A stretch of 64,000 nt of DNA from Undibacterium umbellatum (GCF_014284125.1 NZ_JACOFX010000017.1:62001-126000), one strand, 5' to 3'; shown: positions 1-8,890, counted from the stretch's first letter. Translations and numbers: made by a program. Notes: generated by a model not told the origin, from the letters alone.

Positions 1-136
1 AATTTGCTGAGCTGGCAGCAACTGCATTGGTGTGGGCAGTGCCCTGTGCCTGAGATGGGCTGATCATGACCAGCGACGCTAGCATCAACGCGAGCATGGC
101 GGCATAAGGGGTGGGGGTAGTAACAACAGCACGCAT
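1..136 (-). CDS. N-terminal part of an exported protein (cut by window edge)
   Basis: An open frame starts at the ATG read from 136 on the minus strand and runs off the left edge. The 45 visible codons give a basic start (MRAVVTT), a hydrophobic stretch with several Leu/Met/Ala residues, and an Ala-x-Ala-like end (SQAQG) that reads as a signal peptide cleavage region. The mature part is too short to name a family. The ribosome binding site is weak (a purine run AAGGACAGG further upstream). The minus orientation and signal peptide are what I see; the function is unknown. Confidence 0.55.
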   Translation of the reverse strand, partial: MRAVVTTPTPYAAMLALMLASLVMISPSQAQGTAHTNAVAASSAN

Positions 137-298
137 GGAGAACCTGTCCTTGAATTTGATCCTGCTGACCAGGGATGTACCAGCCCTGCCCATCAGTAAC
201 TACCTGCGGCCAGCAAAGAATGATGCTGGCAGACACAAGCAAAACACGAGTTCAAAGTGTCCCCCACTTTTGCGTGTGGGTGCTATATTTTTGAACAA

Positions 299-312
299 AG
301 CATCATGATGCT
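299..312. repeat. 14-bp perfect palindrome
   Basis: The sequence AGCATCATGATGCT is a perfect dyad in the space between two minus-strand genes. It lies about 165 bp upstream of the partial gene at the left edge. It could be an operator, but there is no second copy nearby and no adjacent regulator, so this is only noted. Confidence 0.25.
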
Positions 313-367
313 ATACCAAAGGTATTGAAAAGCAGAACCAAATTCAGGTTATTTTGCCTGCAAGCAT

Positions 368-961
368 TTATTTAATCTCGACTGCCTCTACCCGTATCAG
401 TTCACAGGCACCGGCCCCTGTGTCTTCCCTGGTCAGGGAAGAGCGCCAGCGCCAGCCATCGGCTGCTTTGGCCTCGACGAGTTGGCCCTTGATCCTGACG
501 ACCTGACCTACGCGCACCTCTTTCAAGGCTTTTTCCACCGCTGAGGTAGTGGGGATCAAATGCATATTTGCGCTATGACTAGCAATTTCAGAGGCTGGGC
601 GGGGTGGTTCTTTTTCCCATCGATAAAAATAGAAGCGGTTGCTCTGCCCTATCGATAGTTTGTCCAGCACGGCAGTATCTGACATGGCCCCCCAACCCAG
701 CGCCAGGTCAACCGGGGCAAGTTGGGCTTCGCGGTCAGAAGAATACGTCTGCTTCGAGAGTACCCTTGCTTCGACGGTAAAGTCTGCCAGGGCTGTCAGA
801 TTGTAATTGTTTTGTTCATAGACCGTGCCCTTGCTAAGCATGGTTTGGACAGGATCATTGGGGGCAATGCTGCCAGGCGGCACCGGCAAGGGCCGGTTGC
901 GCCAGTGCTGGACTGCGAAGATCAGGATGATTGCGGCCAGTAGCCATTTCCAAAAGGACAT
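368..961 (-). CDS. Membrane-anchored hypothetical protein
   Basis: This 197-residue protein has one N-terminal transmembrane segment (about residues 5-20) preceded by few charges. The soluble part therefore probably faces the periplasm. The C-terminal third alternates hydrophobic and charged residues (VGQVVRIKGQLVEA, then a conserved-looking WRWRSSLTREDTG) as in small beta-barrel, OB-like folds. I recognise the general type of conserved proteobacterial hypothetical proteins with this WRW...SSLTR ending, but cannot name a function. It is transcribed divergently from the phosphoesterase at 1103. Confidence 0.7.
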   Translation of the reverse strand: MSFWKWLLAAIILIFAVQHWRNRPLPVPPGSIAPNDPVQTMLSKGTVYEQNNYNLTALADFTVEARVLSKQTYSSDREAQLAPVDLALGWGAMSDTAVLDKLSIGQSNRFYFYRWEKEPPRPASEIASHSANMHLIPTTSAVEKALKEVRVGQVVRIKGQLVEAKAADGWRWRSSLTREDTGAGACELIRVEAVEIK

Positions 962-1102
962 AGGGATCTAGACCTGTGTATTTGCACAAGATTTCACAAA
1001 ATATTTAAGACTTGCATCTTATTCGAAATTGTTTCTCAGGTATATTGTCTGCATCACAACTCAAGCAACGCTGCATATCATGCACCGGACTACACATGTA
1101 CC

Positions 1103-1837
1103 ATGAAGCAAGAGATTTATTTCTGCGGTGACACCCATGGCAATTTCCAGCATGTGATTGATGCCGTGCTGGAGAAGCGCCCTGCTGCCATCGTGTTTCT
1201 GGGCGATTTACAAGCCAGACAGCCCCTGGAAGTGGAACTGGCCACCATCATGGACCTGACCGAGGTCTGGTATATCCATGGCAACCATGACACCGATACC
1301 GATGCCGATTTCGATCATCTGTTTGGGTCAGCCCTGGCGCATCGTAACCTGCATGGACGTGTTGCCGAGATTGCCGGGTACAAGGTTGCCGGTCTGGGTG
1401 GGGTGTTTCGCGGCCATATCTGGATGCCACCAGGAGCCAAGAATTTTCACACACCCAGGGAATACACCGTCAAGGCCGGGAAAGACAACCGCTGGCGCGA
1501 AGGCTTGCCACGCAAGCATTACAGCTCCATCTTCCCTACCGATTACAACTACCTGGCCAGCCAGCGTGCCGACATCCTGGTGACCCACGAGGCCCCCAGC
1601 GCCCACCCGCATGGTTTTAGTGTGATTGATGAGCTGGCACGCAGCATGCGCGTGACCCGCAGCTTCCACGGCCACCATCATGACCGCATCGATTACAGCA
1701 ACCACCAGGATCGCCTGGGATTCAGGGCCCATGGAGTAGGTCTGTGCGGGATCAGCGATATCAACGGCGATGTCGTGGTGGCGGGCAAACACGATCATGA
1801 AGTGCCGTGGGCAGTATTGAACCGGCGCAGGCCATGA
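1103..1837 (+). CDS. Calcineurin-like metallophosphoesterase
   Basis: This 244-residue protein carries the full set of dinuclear metal motifs of the calcineurin-like phosphoesterase superfamily: GDTHGN (D10, H12), GDL (D35), GNHD (N61, H62), a THE histidine near residue 160 and GHHHD near residue 195. It probably hydrolyses a phosphomono- or diester in the cytoplasm; the substrate cannot be told from sequence. No signal peptide is present. It stands alone, divergent from the membrane protein on its left and convergent with the EamA gene on its right (9 bp between stops). Confidence 0.85.
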   Translation: MKQEIYFCGDTHGNFQHVIDAVLEKRPAAIVFLGDLQARQPLEVELATIMDLTEVWYIHGNHDTDTDADFDHLFGSALAHRNLHGRVAEIAGYKVAGLGGVFRGHIWMPPGAKNFHTPREYTVKAGKDNRWREGLPRKHYSSIFPTDYNYLASQRADILVTHEAPSAHPHGFSVIDELARSMRVTRSFHGHHHDRIDYSNHQDRLGFRAHGVGLCGISDINGDVVVAGKHDHEVPWAVLNRRRP

Positions 1838-1846
1838 GAAGCAGCC

Positions 1847-2773
1847 TTACTTCATAGACTGCCCTGCTATCCTGACTTTACCGCGTCGCCATGACCAGTT
1901 AAGGTTGACGCCCAGACTAGCCAGCACGATCAATACCAGACCCGCCATTTGCAGCAGGCTGATGCGCTGTCCATACACCAGATAATCCACCCCCACCGCC
2001 ATCGCCGGATAGATAAAGGTCAGCACCGCAATGGCGCTGGTTGGCATGTTGGGTAGTGCGCCGTAGATCAATACATAGGCCAAGGCAGTTGGCATCAGGC
2101 CCAGGCCAATTAGCCAGGCCCATTGCTGCACCCTGATGCCATCCACCGGGATAGTAATTAAACCGGCCAGCAAGACCAGACCAACAATACAATGGATCAG
2201 TGCGATCAGATGCGGCGGCATATTGCGCATGGCGCGTGTGGTCAGGGTGACGCCAGCGTAAGCGCATGCACCTGTCAACGTCAGAAGCAAGCCCGTCAGG
2301 TATTGCCCACTCATCTGCACACCACTCACTTGCAAGCCACAGGCCAGCACCAACCCGGCAAAACCCAGACATATCCAGGCCAGTTTATTGGCGGCGATTT
2401 TTTCACGGAATAACACGGCCCCCAGCAACAAGACAATAAATGGCTGTACATGAAAGACAATGGTGGCGACAGAAATGCCTATACGCTGTATGGCCGCAAA
2501 AAAAGTGACCCAGTTCACCACCATCAGCACACCGCCAAACACCGCCAGCCCCAGGTTCTTGCGCGATAAATTGGCGGCGATGAACATGCCTTTATAAGCG
2601 CAATACAGCGCCAGCGCGATGGCGGCGAACAGGCAGCGAAAGAATACGGTGGTCACCGCATCGAGGCCAGCTTCATGAATAAAGACGCCCAAGGTCGCCA
2701 GCATCAGCATGGCAGTGATGTAAGCCATTGTGGCCTTGCCGTTGTATGGAATGATGGCCGTTGGCGCAGACAT
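1847..2773 (-). CDS. EamA/DMT-family inner-membrane transporter
   Basis: This 308-residue protein has about ten hydrophobic helices arranged as two EamA repeats (roughly residues 10-145 and 160-295), the layout of drug/metabolite exporters such as RhaT/YdcZ-type carriers. The direction is usually efflux of amino acids or metabolites; the substrate is unknown. The start has an AGAGAG ribosome site. It is divergent from a LysR gene 96 bp away, which is the likely regulator. Confidence 0.85.
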   Translation of the reverse strand: MSAPTAIIPYNGKATMAYITAMLMLATLGVFIHEAGLDAVTTVFFRCLFAAIALALYCAYKGMFIAANLSRKNLGLAVFGGVLMVVNWVTFFAAIQRIGISVATIVFHVQPFIVLLLGAVLFREKIAANKLAWICLGFAGLVLACGLQVSGVQMSGQYLTGLLLTLTGACAYAGVTLTTRAMRNMPPHLIALIHCIVGLVLLAGLITIPVDGIRVQQWAWLIGLGLMPTALAYVLIYGALPNMPTSAIAVLTFIYPAMAVGVDYLVYGQRISLLQMAGLVLIVLASLGVNLNWSWRRGKVRIAGQSMK

Positions 2774-2869
2774 GTTTTGCTCTCTGAATGACTATTGCGC
2801 TATCATGGATTTTACCCATGCATCAGACAAGCTGATTAAATTGAACTCATACTTTCGAAAAGCTGAATC

Positions 2870-3736
2870 ATGAATTTCCCGGAACTCAACCTCAGCCAGT
2901 TGCGTACCTTTGTGCTGGCCGCCGAACGCCTGAGCTTTGTCAGTGCAGCAGAAGCCGTGCACAGGTCACAGGCCGCTGTCAGCATGCAGATCAGCAAACT
3001 CGAAGCCAGCCTTGGCCAGCCCCTGTTTGAAAGACACACCAGGCGTATCGCCCTGACGCTGGCCGGTGAAACCCTATTGCCTTATGCACGCCAGCTTTTG
3101 CAGACAGAACAGGCGGCACTGAATGCCTTGCGCACGCAACAAGTGGTGGGCAAGGTGGTACTGGGTTCACCCGACGATTATGTATCCTCGCTATTGCCCG
3201 CCGTGCTGGAGAGGTTTTCAAAAAGATTCACTGGCGTAGAAATAGAACTGGTGTGCCTGCAGAGCGTATTGCTGAAACCCTTGCTGAAGAAAGGTGTGAT
3301 CGACCTGGCCTTCGTCACACGGGATGAAGATCTGGATGGTGCCTTCATACGCCGCGAACCCATGGTCTGGGTAGGTGCAGAAAAACACGCTGTCTGGAAA
3401 AAAAGCCCGTTGCCGGTCGCCCTGTATGAAAAGGGCTGCGTCGCCCGCGCCCATACCCTGGCCGCACTGGATAAAAGTCGCCTGCCTTATTACTCCACCT
3501 ACAGCAGCCCCAGCCTGCTGGGCATACTGGCAATGGTCGAAGCAGGCCTGGCGATTGCTGCGCTGGCAGAATGCAGCGCACCTGCCCATCTGGTGCGGCT
3601 AGGGAAGGCAGAAGGGCTGAAACCGATAGCACCGCTGGACATAGTGCTCATCAAGGGCAGGAAAAATAATTCGCCAGCGGCAGAATGTCTGGCGAATGAG
3701 ATCATGCAGGGGTTGAGTGAGCGGCGTGGGGCGTAG
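2870..3736 (+). CDS. LysR-family transcriptional regulator
   Basis: A 288-residue LysR-type regulator. The winged helix-turn-helix occupies about residues 7-66 (LSQLRTFVLAAERLSF, then SQAAVSMQISKLE) and the effector-binding domain follows from about residue 90. It is divergent from the EamA exporter at 2773, so the simplest reading is that it controls that exporter and itself from the shared 96-bp region. The effector is unknown. Confidence 0.88.
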   Translation: MNFPELNLSQLRTFVLAAERLSFVSAAEAVHRSQAAVSMQISKLEASLGQPLFERHTRRIALTLAGETLLPYARQLLQTEQAALNALRTQQVVGKVVLGSPDDYVSSLLPAVLERFSKRFTGVEIELVCLQSVLLKPLLKKGVIDLAFVTRDEDLDGAFIRREPMVWVGAEKHAVWKKSPLPVALYEKGCVARAHTLAALDKSRLPYYSTYSSPSLLGILAMVEAGLAIAALAECSAPAHLVRLGKAEGLKPIAPLDIVLIKGRKNNSPAAECLANEIMQGLSERRGA

Positions 3737-3742
3737 TGCGAA

Positions 3743-4132
3743 CTAGTTGATTGCGTCAACAACGCTGTGGCTATCAACAAATTGCTCGAAGCGGATGATC
3801 TTGTCACCCTTTAATTGCCATAGATGGGCGACTCTGGCTGTGAAGTGTTTCTGGCTTGCCTTGTGGGTGCCGGTATAAGTGCCATAGGCCACCACCTTGT
3901 CACCGCTGGCGACGTAATCTTCTACGGTGAATTTGTAGTCTAGCCATTCTGTGGCGAGACGGTAGAAGACGTTTTTTTGTATGTTAGCAAAGCCAATATA
4001 AGTACCAGCATAGGGAAAACCTTTCGCCTCTATCCAACTGGCGTCTGTCGCCAGATAGCGCTGGAGGTTCTTGCCGTTTTCTTCCGAGGTCTTGCCTTCG
4101 TATGTACTTTTGATGATATCGAGGTTGCTCAT
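3743..4132 (-). CDS. SnoaL-like / NTF2-fold protein
   Basis: A 129-residue protein with the cone-fold pattern of SnoaL-like proteins: an N-terminal helix (MSNLDIIKSTYEG), a repeated Trp/Phe pattern, and the central strand VVAYGTYTGTH followed by FTARVAHLWQLKGDKIIRF. This family includes ketosteroid-isomerase-like enzymes and many small-ligand binders; the conserved late block (AHLWQLKGDKI) fits it. No catalytic Asp pair can be assigned with confidence. It converges with the LysR gene, 6 bp between stops. Confidence 0.75.
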   Translation of the reverse strand: MSNLDIIKSTYEGKTSEENGKNLQRYLATDASWIEAKGFPYAGTYIGFANIQKNVFYRLATEWLDYKFTVEDYVASGDKVVAYGTYTGTHKASQKHFTARVAHLWQLKGDKIIRFEQFVDSHSVVDAIN

Positions 4133-4216
4133 ATTTTTTACGCTTCGCAGGTAACAACATGGCGAACCATCGTTCGCCGTGTTTGATAACGTTCTAGTGA
4201 ATTAACTGACCCAGAC

Positions 4217-5080
4217 TCACCACTTCATCTCACCTTTATTCACCTTGGCACCGATATCCAGAGACAAACCTGGTGGCGCATCAGGGTAAGCTTTTTTCAT
4301 GGCATCAATCAGCTCGGCACCAGTCTTGGTCGCCGCTGCATTTTTTTCAAACGACAGCAGATAAGCCTTGGTATAAGTGATGGCGCTGATGTCAACGGCG
4401 GTGCCGGATTTCATGTGGCCGGGTACGACAATTTTTGGTTGCAGGGCTACCATTTCATCGAGTTGTGCTACCCAGGCGCTGCGTTCTGCCACGGTCTGGG
4501 TATCTGCTGTCCATACATGCAGGTTGCCAAAAACGCCGATGTTGCCGACGATGGCTTTGATGGAAGGTATCCAGAAATAAGGACGGTGTGCCAGCAAACC
4601 CTGGTTGCCACGCAATTCGACCACCTGGCCATCCACGGTCAGGCTATTGCCGTTCAAGGCTTTTGGCAGGACGGGTGTACGTGGTGCATTCGCGCCCATT
4701 TTGGGGCCCCAGAAAGCGACTTTACCTGCAACTTTGGCGGTCAATTTTTCCAGCACGGCAGGTGTTGCGACAACATCGGCTTGTGGAAAGATTTCTTTGA
4801 GGGTTTCAACACCAAAGTAATAATCAGGGTCGGCCTGGCTGACAAGGATGGTTTTGAGTTGTTTGCCGCTGTCGAGCACATTGGCGGCGATGCGCAGTGC
4901 ATCTGCACGCGTGAAACCGGCGTCGATGACCATGGCTTCTTTCTCGCCATAGACCAGGGTGGAATTGACATTAAAGCTATTGCCGTCAGCGTTATAGACT
5001 TTGACTTGCAAGGGTGTGGCTGCCTCGGCAGAGGCGAAAGTAACAGCGAGGGTAGTGGCCAGGATGGTAGTGCGCAGCAT
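4217..5080 (-). CDS. Exported metallo-beta-lactamase-fold protein with degenerate metal site
   Basis: I place the start at 5080 (MLRTTILATTLAVTFASAEA), because it has a GGAGC ribosome site and gives a clean signal peptide; the longer frame to 5119 does not. The protein (287 residues) follows the metallo-beta-lactamase fold: NSTLVYGEKEAMVIDAGFTRADA, then the position of the HxHxDH motif, then a late GHMKSG histidine. The central motif reads SQADPDYYFG, so both first histidines and the last are missing. Metal-dependent hydrolase activity is therefore doubtful. It is divergent from the LysR gene at 5224. Confidence 0.75.
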   Translation of the reverse strand: MLRTTILATTLAVTFASAEAATPLQVKVYNADGNSFNVNSTLVYGEKEAMVIDAGFTRADALRIAANVLDSGKQLKTILVSQADPDYYFGVETLKEIFPQADVVATPAVLEKLTAKVAGKVAFWGPKMGANAPRTPVLPKALNGNSLTVDGQVVELRGNQGLLAHRPYFWIPSIKAIVGNIGVFGNLHVWTADTQTVAERSAWVAQLDEMVALQPKIVVPGHMKSGTAVDISAITYTKAYLLSFEKNAAATKTGAELIDAMKKAYPDAPPGLSLDIGAKVNKGEMKW

Positions 5081-5223
5081 GGTGGGCTCCAGATGAGTAT
5101 CAATTGAGTTTCGGGTCATGAACCTTTAGCGATTCAGTGCTTGCAGTGTAATTTCAATTTTCAACCAGATAAACCCGCTAAAATGCACATAACTGTTTCA
5201 AAATTCGATCAAATAAGAGGGTA

Positions 5224-6117
5224 ATGATGGACAGATTGACAGCAATGCGGGTGTTTTGCGAGGTGGCGACCAGTGGCAGCTTCAGCGCCACGGCAGACAA
5301 GCTGGACATGTCGCGGGCGATGGTGACGCGTTATGTGAGTGAGCTGGAAGGCTGGCTTAATGCCCGCCTGCTGCAAAGAACCACGCGCAGCGTGACGCTG
5401 ACGGATGCGGGCGAACAATGCCTGCGCCGCAGCCAGCAAATGCTGGCGCTGATGGAAAACATCGAAGAAGAAACCCGCAGCGATGATGCAGAATTGCGCG
5501 GGCAATTGCGCCTGACTTGCAGTACCTCATTCGCCTTTGGTCATCTGGCGCGTGTCATCAGCAAGTTCCTCACAATGCATCCCCTGCTGAAGATCGATTT
5601 GCATGTGGGTGACGGCACAGTCAACCTGGTGGAGGCGCGTATAGACCTGGCGATACGCATCAGCAGAGAGCCCGACCCGCTGTTGATCGCGCGGCCATTA
5701 GCTGTCTGTGATTCGGTATTGGTGGCCGCACCGGCCTATGTGCGGCAGGCTGGTTTGCCTTTACACCCACAAGACTTGCCTGGCCACCGTTGCTTAAGCC
5801 ATGCCAATTATGGCCGCAATACCTGGCGCTTCATGCGTAGGGATGAGAGTGTGCAAACCGACATCGCCAGCCACTTCAGTGCCAATGATGCAACGGTGTT
5901 ATTGCAGGCGGTGCTGGCTGGCTCAGGCATCACCCTGCTGCCAACTTACCTGATGGCAGACCATCTGGACAAGGGTGATTTGCAAATCATCTTGCCGGAA
6001 TGGACAGCACCGCCCATGACTATTTATGCCCTCTTCCCATCACGCCGCCATTTGTCACCCGCGGTGCGTGCCTTGCTGGATTTTTTGGTAGAAGAATTTG
6101 CCGACCAGCCCTGGTAA
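5224..6117 (+). CDS. LysR-family transcriptional regulator
   Basis: A 297-residue LysR regulator of the LrhA/DsdC-like group with an N-terminal winged helix (residues about 4-62, MDRLTAMRVFCEVATSGSF) and a type 2 periplasmic-binding effector domain ending in the usual ALFPSRRHLSPAVRALLDFL. Two ATGs occur in tandem; the second, at 5227, is better spaced from the AGAGG site. It is divergent from the degenerate beta-lactamase-fold gene, its likely target. Its last 184 bases are repeated at 8464-8647. Confidence 0.88.
   Translation: MMDRLTAMRVFCEVATSGSFSATADKLDMSRAMVTRYVSELEGWLNARLLQRTTRSVTLTDAGEQCLRRSQQMLALMENIEEETRSDDAELRGQLRLTCSTSFAFGHLARVISKFLTMHPLLKIDLHVGDGTVNLVEARIDLAIRISREPDPLLIARPLAVCDSVLVAAPAYVRQAGLPLHPQDLPGHRCLSHANYGRNTWRFMRRDESVQTDIASHFSANDATVLLQAVLAGSGITLLPTYLMADHLDKGDLQIILPEWTAPPMTIYALFPSRRHLSPAVRALLDFLVEEFADQPW
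5934..6117 (+). repeat. 184-bp duplicated segment, intact copy
   Basis: This stretch, the end of the LysR gene including its stop codon, recurs in the same orientation at 8464-8647. By hand alignment the two copies are equal in length with 10 differences, mostly at third codon positions or conservative. Confidence 0.9.
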
Positions 6118-6142
6118 TTTGATTGCCTGCATGCCCCAACGA

Positions 6143-7315
6143 TCATGCCAGCGGCTCTTGCTGCGTAGTGCAATGTATGCCACCACCGCCGGCGGCAATC
6201 GGGTCTATATTCAACTGCACGATGCGCCTGCCTGGATACAGGTCAGCCAGTTGTTTTTTGGCATAGCTGTCTGCTTCAGCATCGCCAAATTCTGGCAGGA
6301 TAACAGCACCATTGCAGACATAGAAATTGATATAGCCTGCTGCAAAATTCTTGTTTTCAAATTCTGACCGTACTGACCTGGGTACAGGGATAGGGAAAAC
6401 CTGCAAGGCCTTGCCCTGTGCATCACGGCTATTGCGCAAGATATCAAGATGGCGTTTGGTGACCAGGTATTCTGGCGACGAAGTATCATCATCCAGATTG
6501 GCAACTACCACACCGGGCCGTACAAAGCGGGCATAAAAGTCAGTGTGACCATCGGTGATATCGGCCCCGGCTATGCCCGGTAGCCAGATGACTTTCTTGA
6601 TGCCGAGTACACGCAAGAGTTCTTTTTCGCATTCTGCTTTCGTCACACCCGGATTGCGATTGGCATTGAGCACACAGCTCTCGGTGATGATGGCAGTACC
6701 CTTGCCGTCAACTTCTATGCCGCCACCTTCCAGCGTCAAGCTACTGTTGATGAAGCTGCTGGATGTCTGTCTGGCCATGGCCGCTGCCACCTGGCGGTCC
6801 AGCGCAAAGGCTTGCTTTTTTCCCCAGCCATTAAAATTGAATCCCACCCCAGCTTTGGCACGGTTGTTTCCCAATGCAAATACGGCGCCAGTATCACGCA
6901 ACCACAGGTCATTGATTTCTTGCACGATAAGTTTGATGCGCGGATCACATTTTTGCCTTGCCAAAGCCAGGTCTTGCTGGCGCACAAACATGTTCACGGG
7001 TTCAAACGCGACGATGGCATTGGCGATGCTTGCGAGGCAGTCGCGCACGGGATTTAGCAGGCGACGCCCCCAGATGGCTTCTGATGCGCCAAAAGCCATC
7101 CAAGTTGCCACATGTGGCTCGGCTTCATCTGGCATACGCCACGCTTCTGGGGCTACTATTGGCAAGTTATTGCTGTTGGCGAATGGGTTGGCCGCTGGAT
7201 TCATGGTTTCTGAACTTGCTTCGCCACCACAGGCATACAGTAAGCCGGGTGCAAACACAATGGCACTGGTATGCATGGTCCTGGTCAAAAAATTTCTGCG
7301 TTTGGTATTCATCAT
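6143..7315 (-). CDS. Exported agmatine deiminase / peptidyl-arginine-deiminase-family protein
   Basis: I choose the ATG at 7315 (or 7312), giving about 390 residues that begin MNTKRRNFLTRT. It has an RRNFL Tat-like motif and then LLYACGG, a plausible lipobox. The body is a guanidino-group hydrolase: EINDLWLRDTG (acidic substrate pocket), GHTDFYARF (catalytic His) and GGGGIHCTTQQEP (nucleophilic Cys) near the end. The family converts agmatine to N-carbamoylputrescine or acts on related guanidino compounds. Cytoplasmic members lack a leader, so an exported, lipid-anchored location is unusual. It is divergent from a GcvA-type LysR gene. Confidence 0.8.
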   Translation of the reverse strand: MMNTKRRNFLTRTMHTSAIVFAPGLLYACGGEASSETMNPAANPFANSNNLPIVAPEAWRMPDEAEPHVATWMAFGASEAIWGRRLLNPVRDCLASIANAIVAFEPVNMFVRQQDLALARQKCDPRIKLIVQEINDLWLRDTGAVFALGNNRAKAGVGFNFNGWGKKQAFALDRQVAAAMARQTSSSFINSSLTLEGGGIEVDGKGTAIITESCVLNANRNPGVTKAECEKELLRVLGIKKVIWLPGIAGADITDGHTDFYARFVRPGVVVANLDDDTSSPEYLVTKRHLDILRNSRDAQGKALQVFPIPVPRSVRSEFENKNFAAGYINFYVCNGAVILPEFGDAEADSYAKKQLADLYPGRRIVQLNIDPIAAGGGGIHCTTQQEPLA

Positions 7316-7474
7316 TTTCTCTGGTTTCAGACTGATCGATAAAACCGGCAAAAGCATGCAATCATGGCAAGGCATATCACCGGTCAGGGAATGAACAGGA
7401 TTGTCTCCGAATCAAATCATGAGAAAAAGCGATATTATTTGCTATTATTGATCAATTCTTCTCATATCTCATTC

Positions 7475-8368
7475 ATGCAAAAAAGGAAACTCCCTTCGCT
7501 GACTTTGCTGGCTGGCTTTGAAGCGGCAGCCCGTCATGGCAATTTCTCCAGGGCGGCTGATGAGCTTCACCTTAGCCAATCCGCCATCAGCCATCAAGTA
7601 CAACAACTGGAAGAGCAATTGAAACAGCCCCTGTTCCGGCGCGTAGGCCGTGGGGTGGAGTTAAATGTCGCAGGAGAGGTACTGTTAAAAAGCGTGCAGC
7701 GCTCGATGACGGTACTAAAGGCGGGGCTGGGTCAGATTGCGACATATCTTGACCCTGGCTTGGTAGTAGTGACCTGCCCTGAACATATCGCCCATGGTTG
7801 GTTGCTGCCCCGACTGGATGATTTGCAACAATGCCTGCCTGAATTGTGCCTGCTGCTATCAACTGACATGACGGCCCGCTTTGTCGATGAAGTAGATGTC
7901 GATATCAGTATCAGCGACCGTCCCTTGCTACAAGAAGGCCTGACTGAACTGCCCTGGTTGCAGGACAATTGGGTGGTTGTTGCCAATAAAGCGCTGGCTG
8001 GCCGCATCAATGCTTTGCCAGCCAGTGAACGTCACCTACACGCTAGCTTACTGTGCCTGGAACAAAGCCTGAGCGATGAAAAAACTGCGCCTCTGTTCTT
8101 GCAGGAATTAGGGTCGTTCCACAAGCTGGCACTGTTTGATGATCTGCGACTTTTACTAGATGCGGTACGACGGAGTCGTGGCATTGCCTGCCTGCCACAC
8201 TTGCTTGCGGATGAAGGCTTGCAAGATGGTAGCTTATGTGTGCTGGATGGATATCCTCATATCCCAGGGCAGACCTGGTACTTGTCTGGCATGGTCTCAG
8301 AACCTAGGGCCAGCATCGTAAAGCAGGTATTTTCTTGGCTGCAGGATGAAGCAAAAAATTCAATCTGA
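7475..8368 (+). CDS. GcvA-type LysR transcriptional regulator
   Basis: The start is placed at 7475 (MQKRKLPSLTLLAGFE), where LysR similarity begins, rather than at upstream in-frame codons; the protein is then 297 residues. The helix-turn-helix is at about residues 12-65 (NFSRAADELHLSQSAISHQV), typical of the GcvA/AmpR group. The divergent partner is the deiminase gene; the AT-rich 159-bp space between them contains a TATTAT stretch suitable as a -10 element and probably both promoters. Confidence 0.86.
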   Translation: MQKRKLPSLTLLAGFEAAARHGNFSRAADELHLSQSAISHQVQQLEEQLKQPLFRRVGRGVELNVAGEVLLKSVQRSMTVLKAGLGQIATYLDPGLVVVTCPEHIAHGWLLPRLDDLQQCLPELCLLLSTDMTARFVDEVDVDISISDRPLLQEGLTELPWLQDNWVVVANKALAGRINALPASERHLHASLLCLEQSLSDEKTAPLFLQELGSFHKLALFDDLRLLLDAVRRSRGIACLPHLLADEGLQDGSLCVLDGYPHIPGQTWYLSGMVSEPRASIVKQVFSWLQDEAKNSI

Positions 8369-8431
8369 AGCAGGAATTAAGCTGCATCACATACGACACA
8401 CTCTCAACCATTCCGAGAAAAGTAAGCACGC

Positions 8432-8647
8432 ATGACGTGCCGGGGCCAGCACATGAATTGCGGCCTGCTGCCGACTTACCTGATGGCAGACCATCTGGCC
8501 AAGGGTGATTTGCAAATCGTCTTGCCGGAATGGACAGCACAGCCCATGACTATCTACGCCCTCTTCCCATCACGCCGCCATTTGTCACCCGCGGTGCGTG
8601 CCTTGCTGGATTTTTTGGTGGAAGAATTTGCCGACCGGCCCCGGTAG
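8432..8647 (+). pseudogene. Orphan C-terminal fragment of a LysR regulator
   Basis: Only the last 60 or so residues of a LysR effector domain are present (LLPTYLMADHLAKGDLQIV through to the stop). There is no DNA-binding domain upstream in any frame: homology to the intact gene at 5224-6117 starts abruptly at 8464. The few codons before that (MTCRGQHMNC) are unrelated. The copy is a recent partial duplication, about 95 percent identical, and cannot act as a regulator. Confidence 0.85.
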
Positions 8648-8668
8648 CCCACTGGATCTACAATGGTT

Positions 8669-8890
8669 CTACTTGAGCGATGTACTACTGATTCCCATCT
8701 TCTCCAGGGTCAGAGTTTCATCCGCCCGGCCCCAGCCACCATCGGTCACTTCTTCCACCAGCACCATCGTGTAAGGACGCACGCCTTCGCCAAAATACTC
8801 GACGAACATGGCTGTGGTGCGGTGAATGATTTCTTCCTTGCGGGCAGCATCGATGATGCCTTCAGGGAATTTAAAATTTGCAAATGGCAT
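8669..8890 (-). CDS. 4-oxalocrotonate tautomerase-family protein
   Basis: A 73-residue protein beginning MPFANFKFPEG, so removal of Met leaves the catalytic N-terminal proline of the tautomerase superfamily. The length and the pattern RKEEIIHRTTAMFVEYFG followed by TMVLVEEV fit a small tautomerase. Such enzymes ketonise dienols; the physiological substrate is unknown. An AAGGAA ribosome site precedes it. It lies 21 bp downstream of the SDR gene and is almost certainly in the same transcript. Confidence 0.82.
   Translation of the reverse strand: MPFANFKFPEGIIDAARKEEIIHRTTAMFVEYFGEGVRPYTMVLVEEVTDGGWGRADETLTLEKMGISSTSLK

Noticed and set aside
4415-5107. 230-codon plus-strand frame opposite the beta-lactamase-fold gene
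   Set aside because: Shadow of a well-supported minus-strand gene; rich in Cys/His/Gly as typical antisense frames, no start signal.
6555-7394. 279-codon plus-strand frame opposite the deiminase gene
   Set aside because: Antisense shadow; the minus-strand frame has full catalytic motifs.
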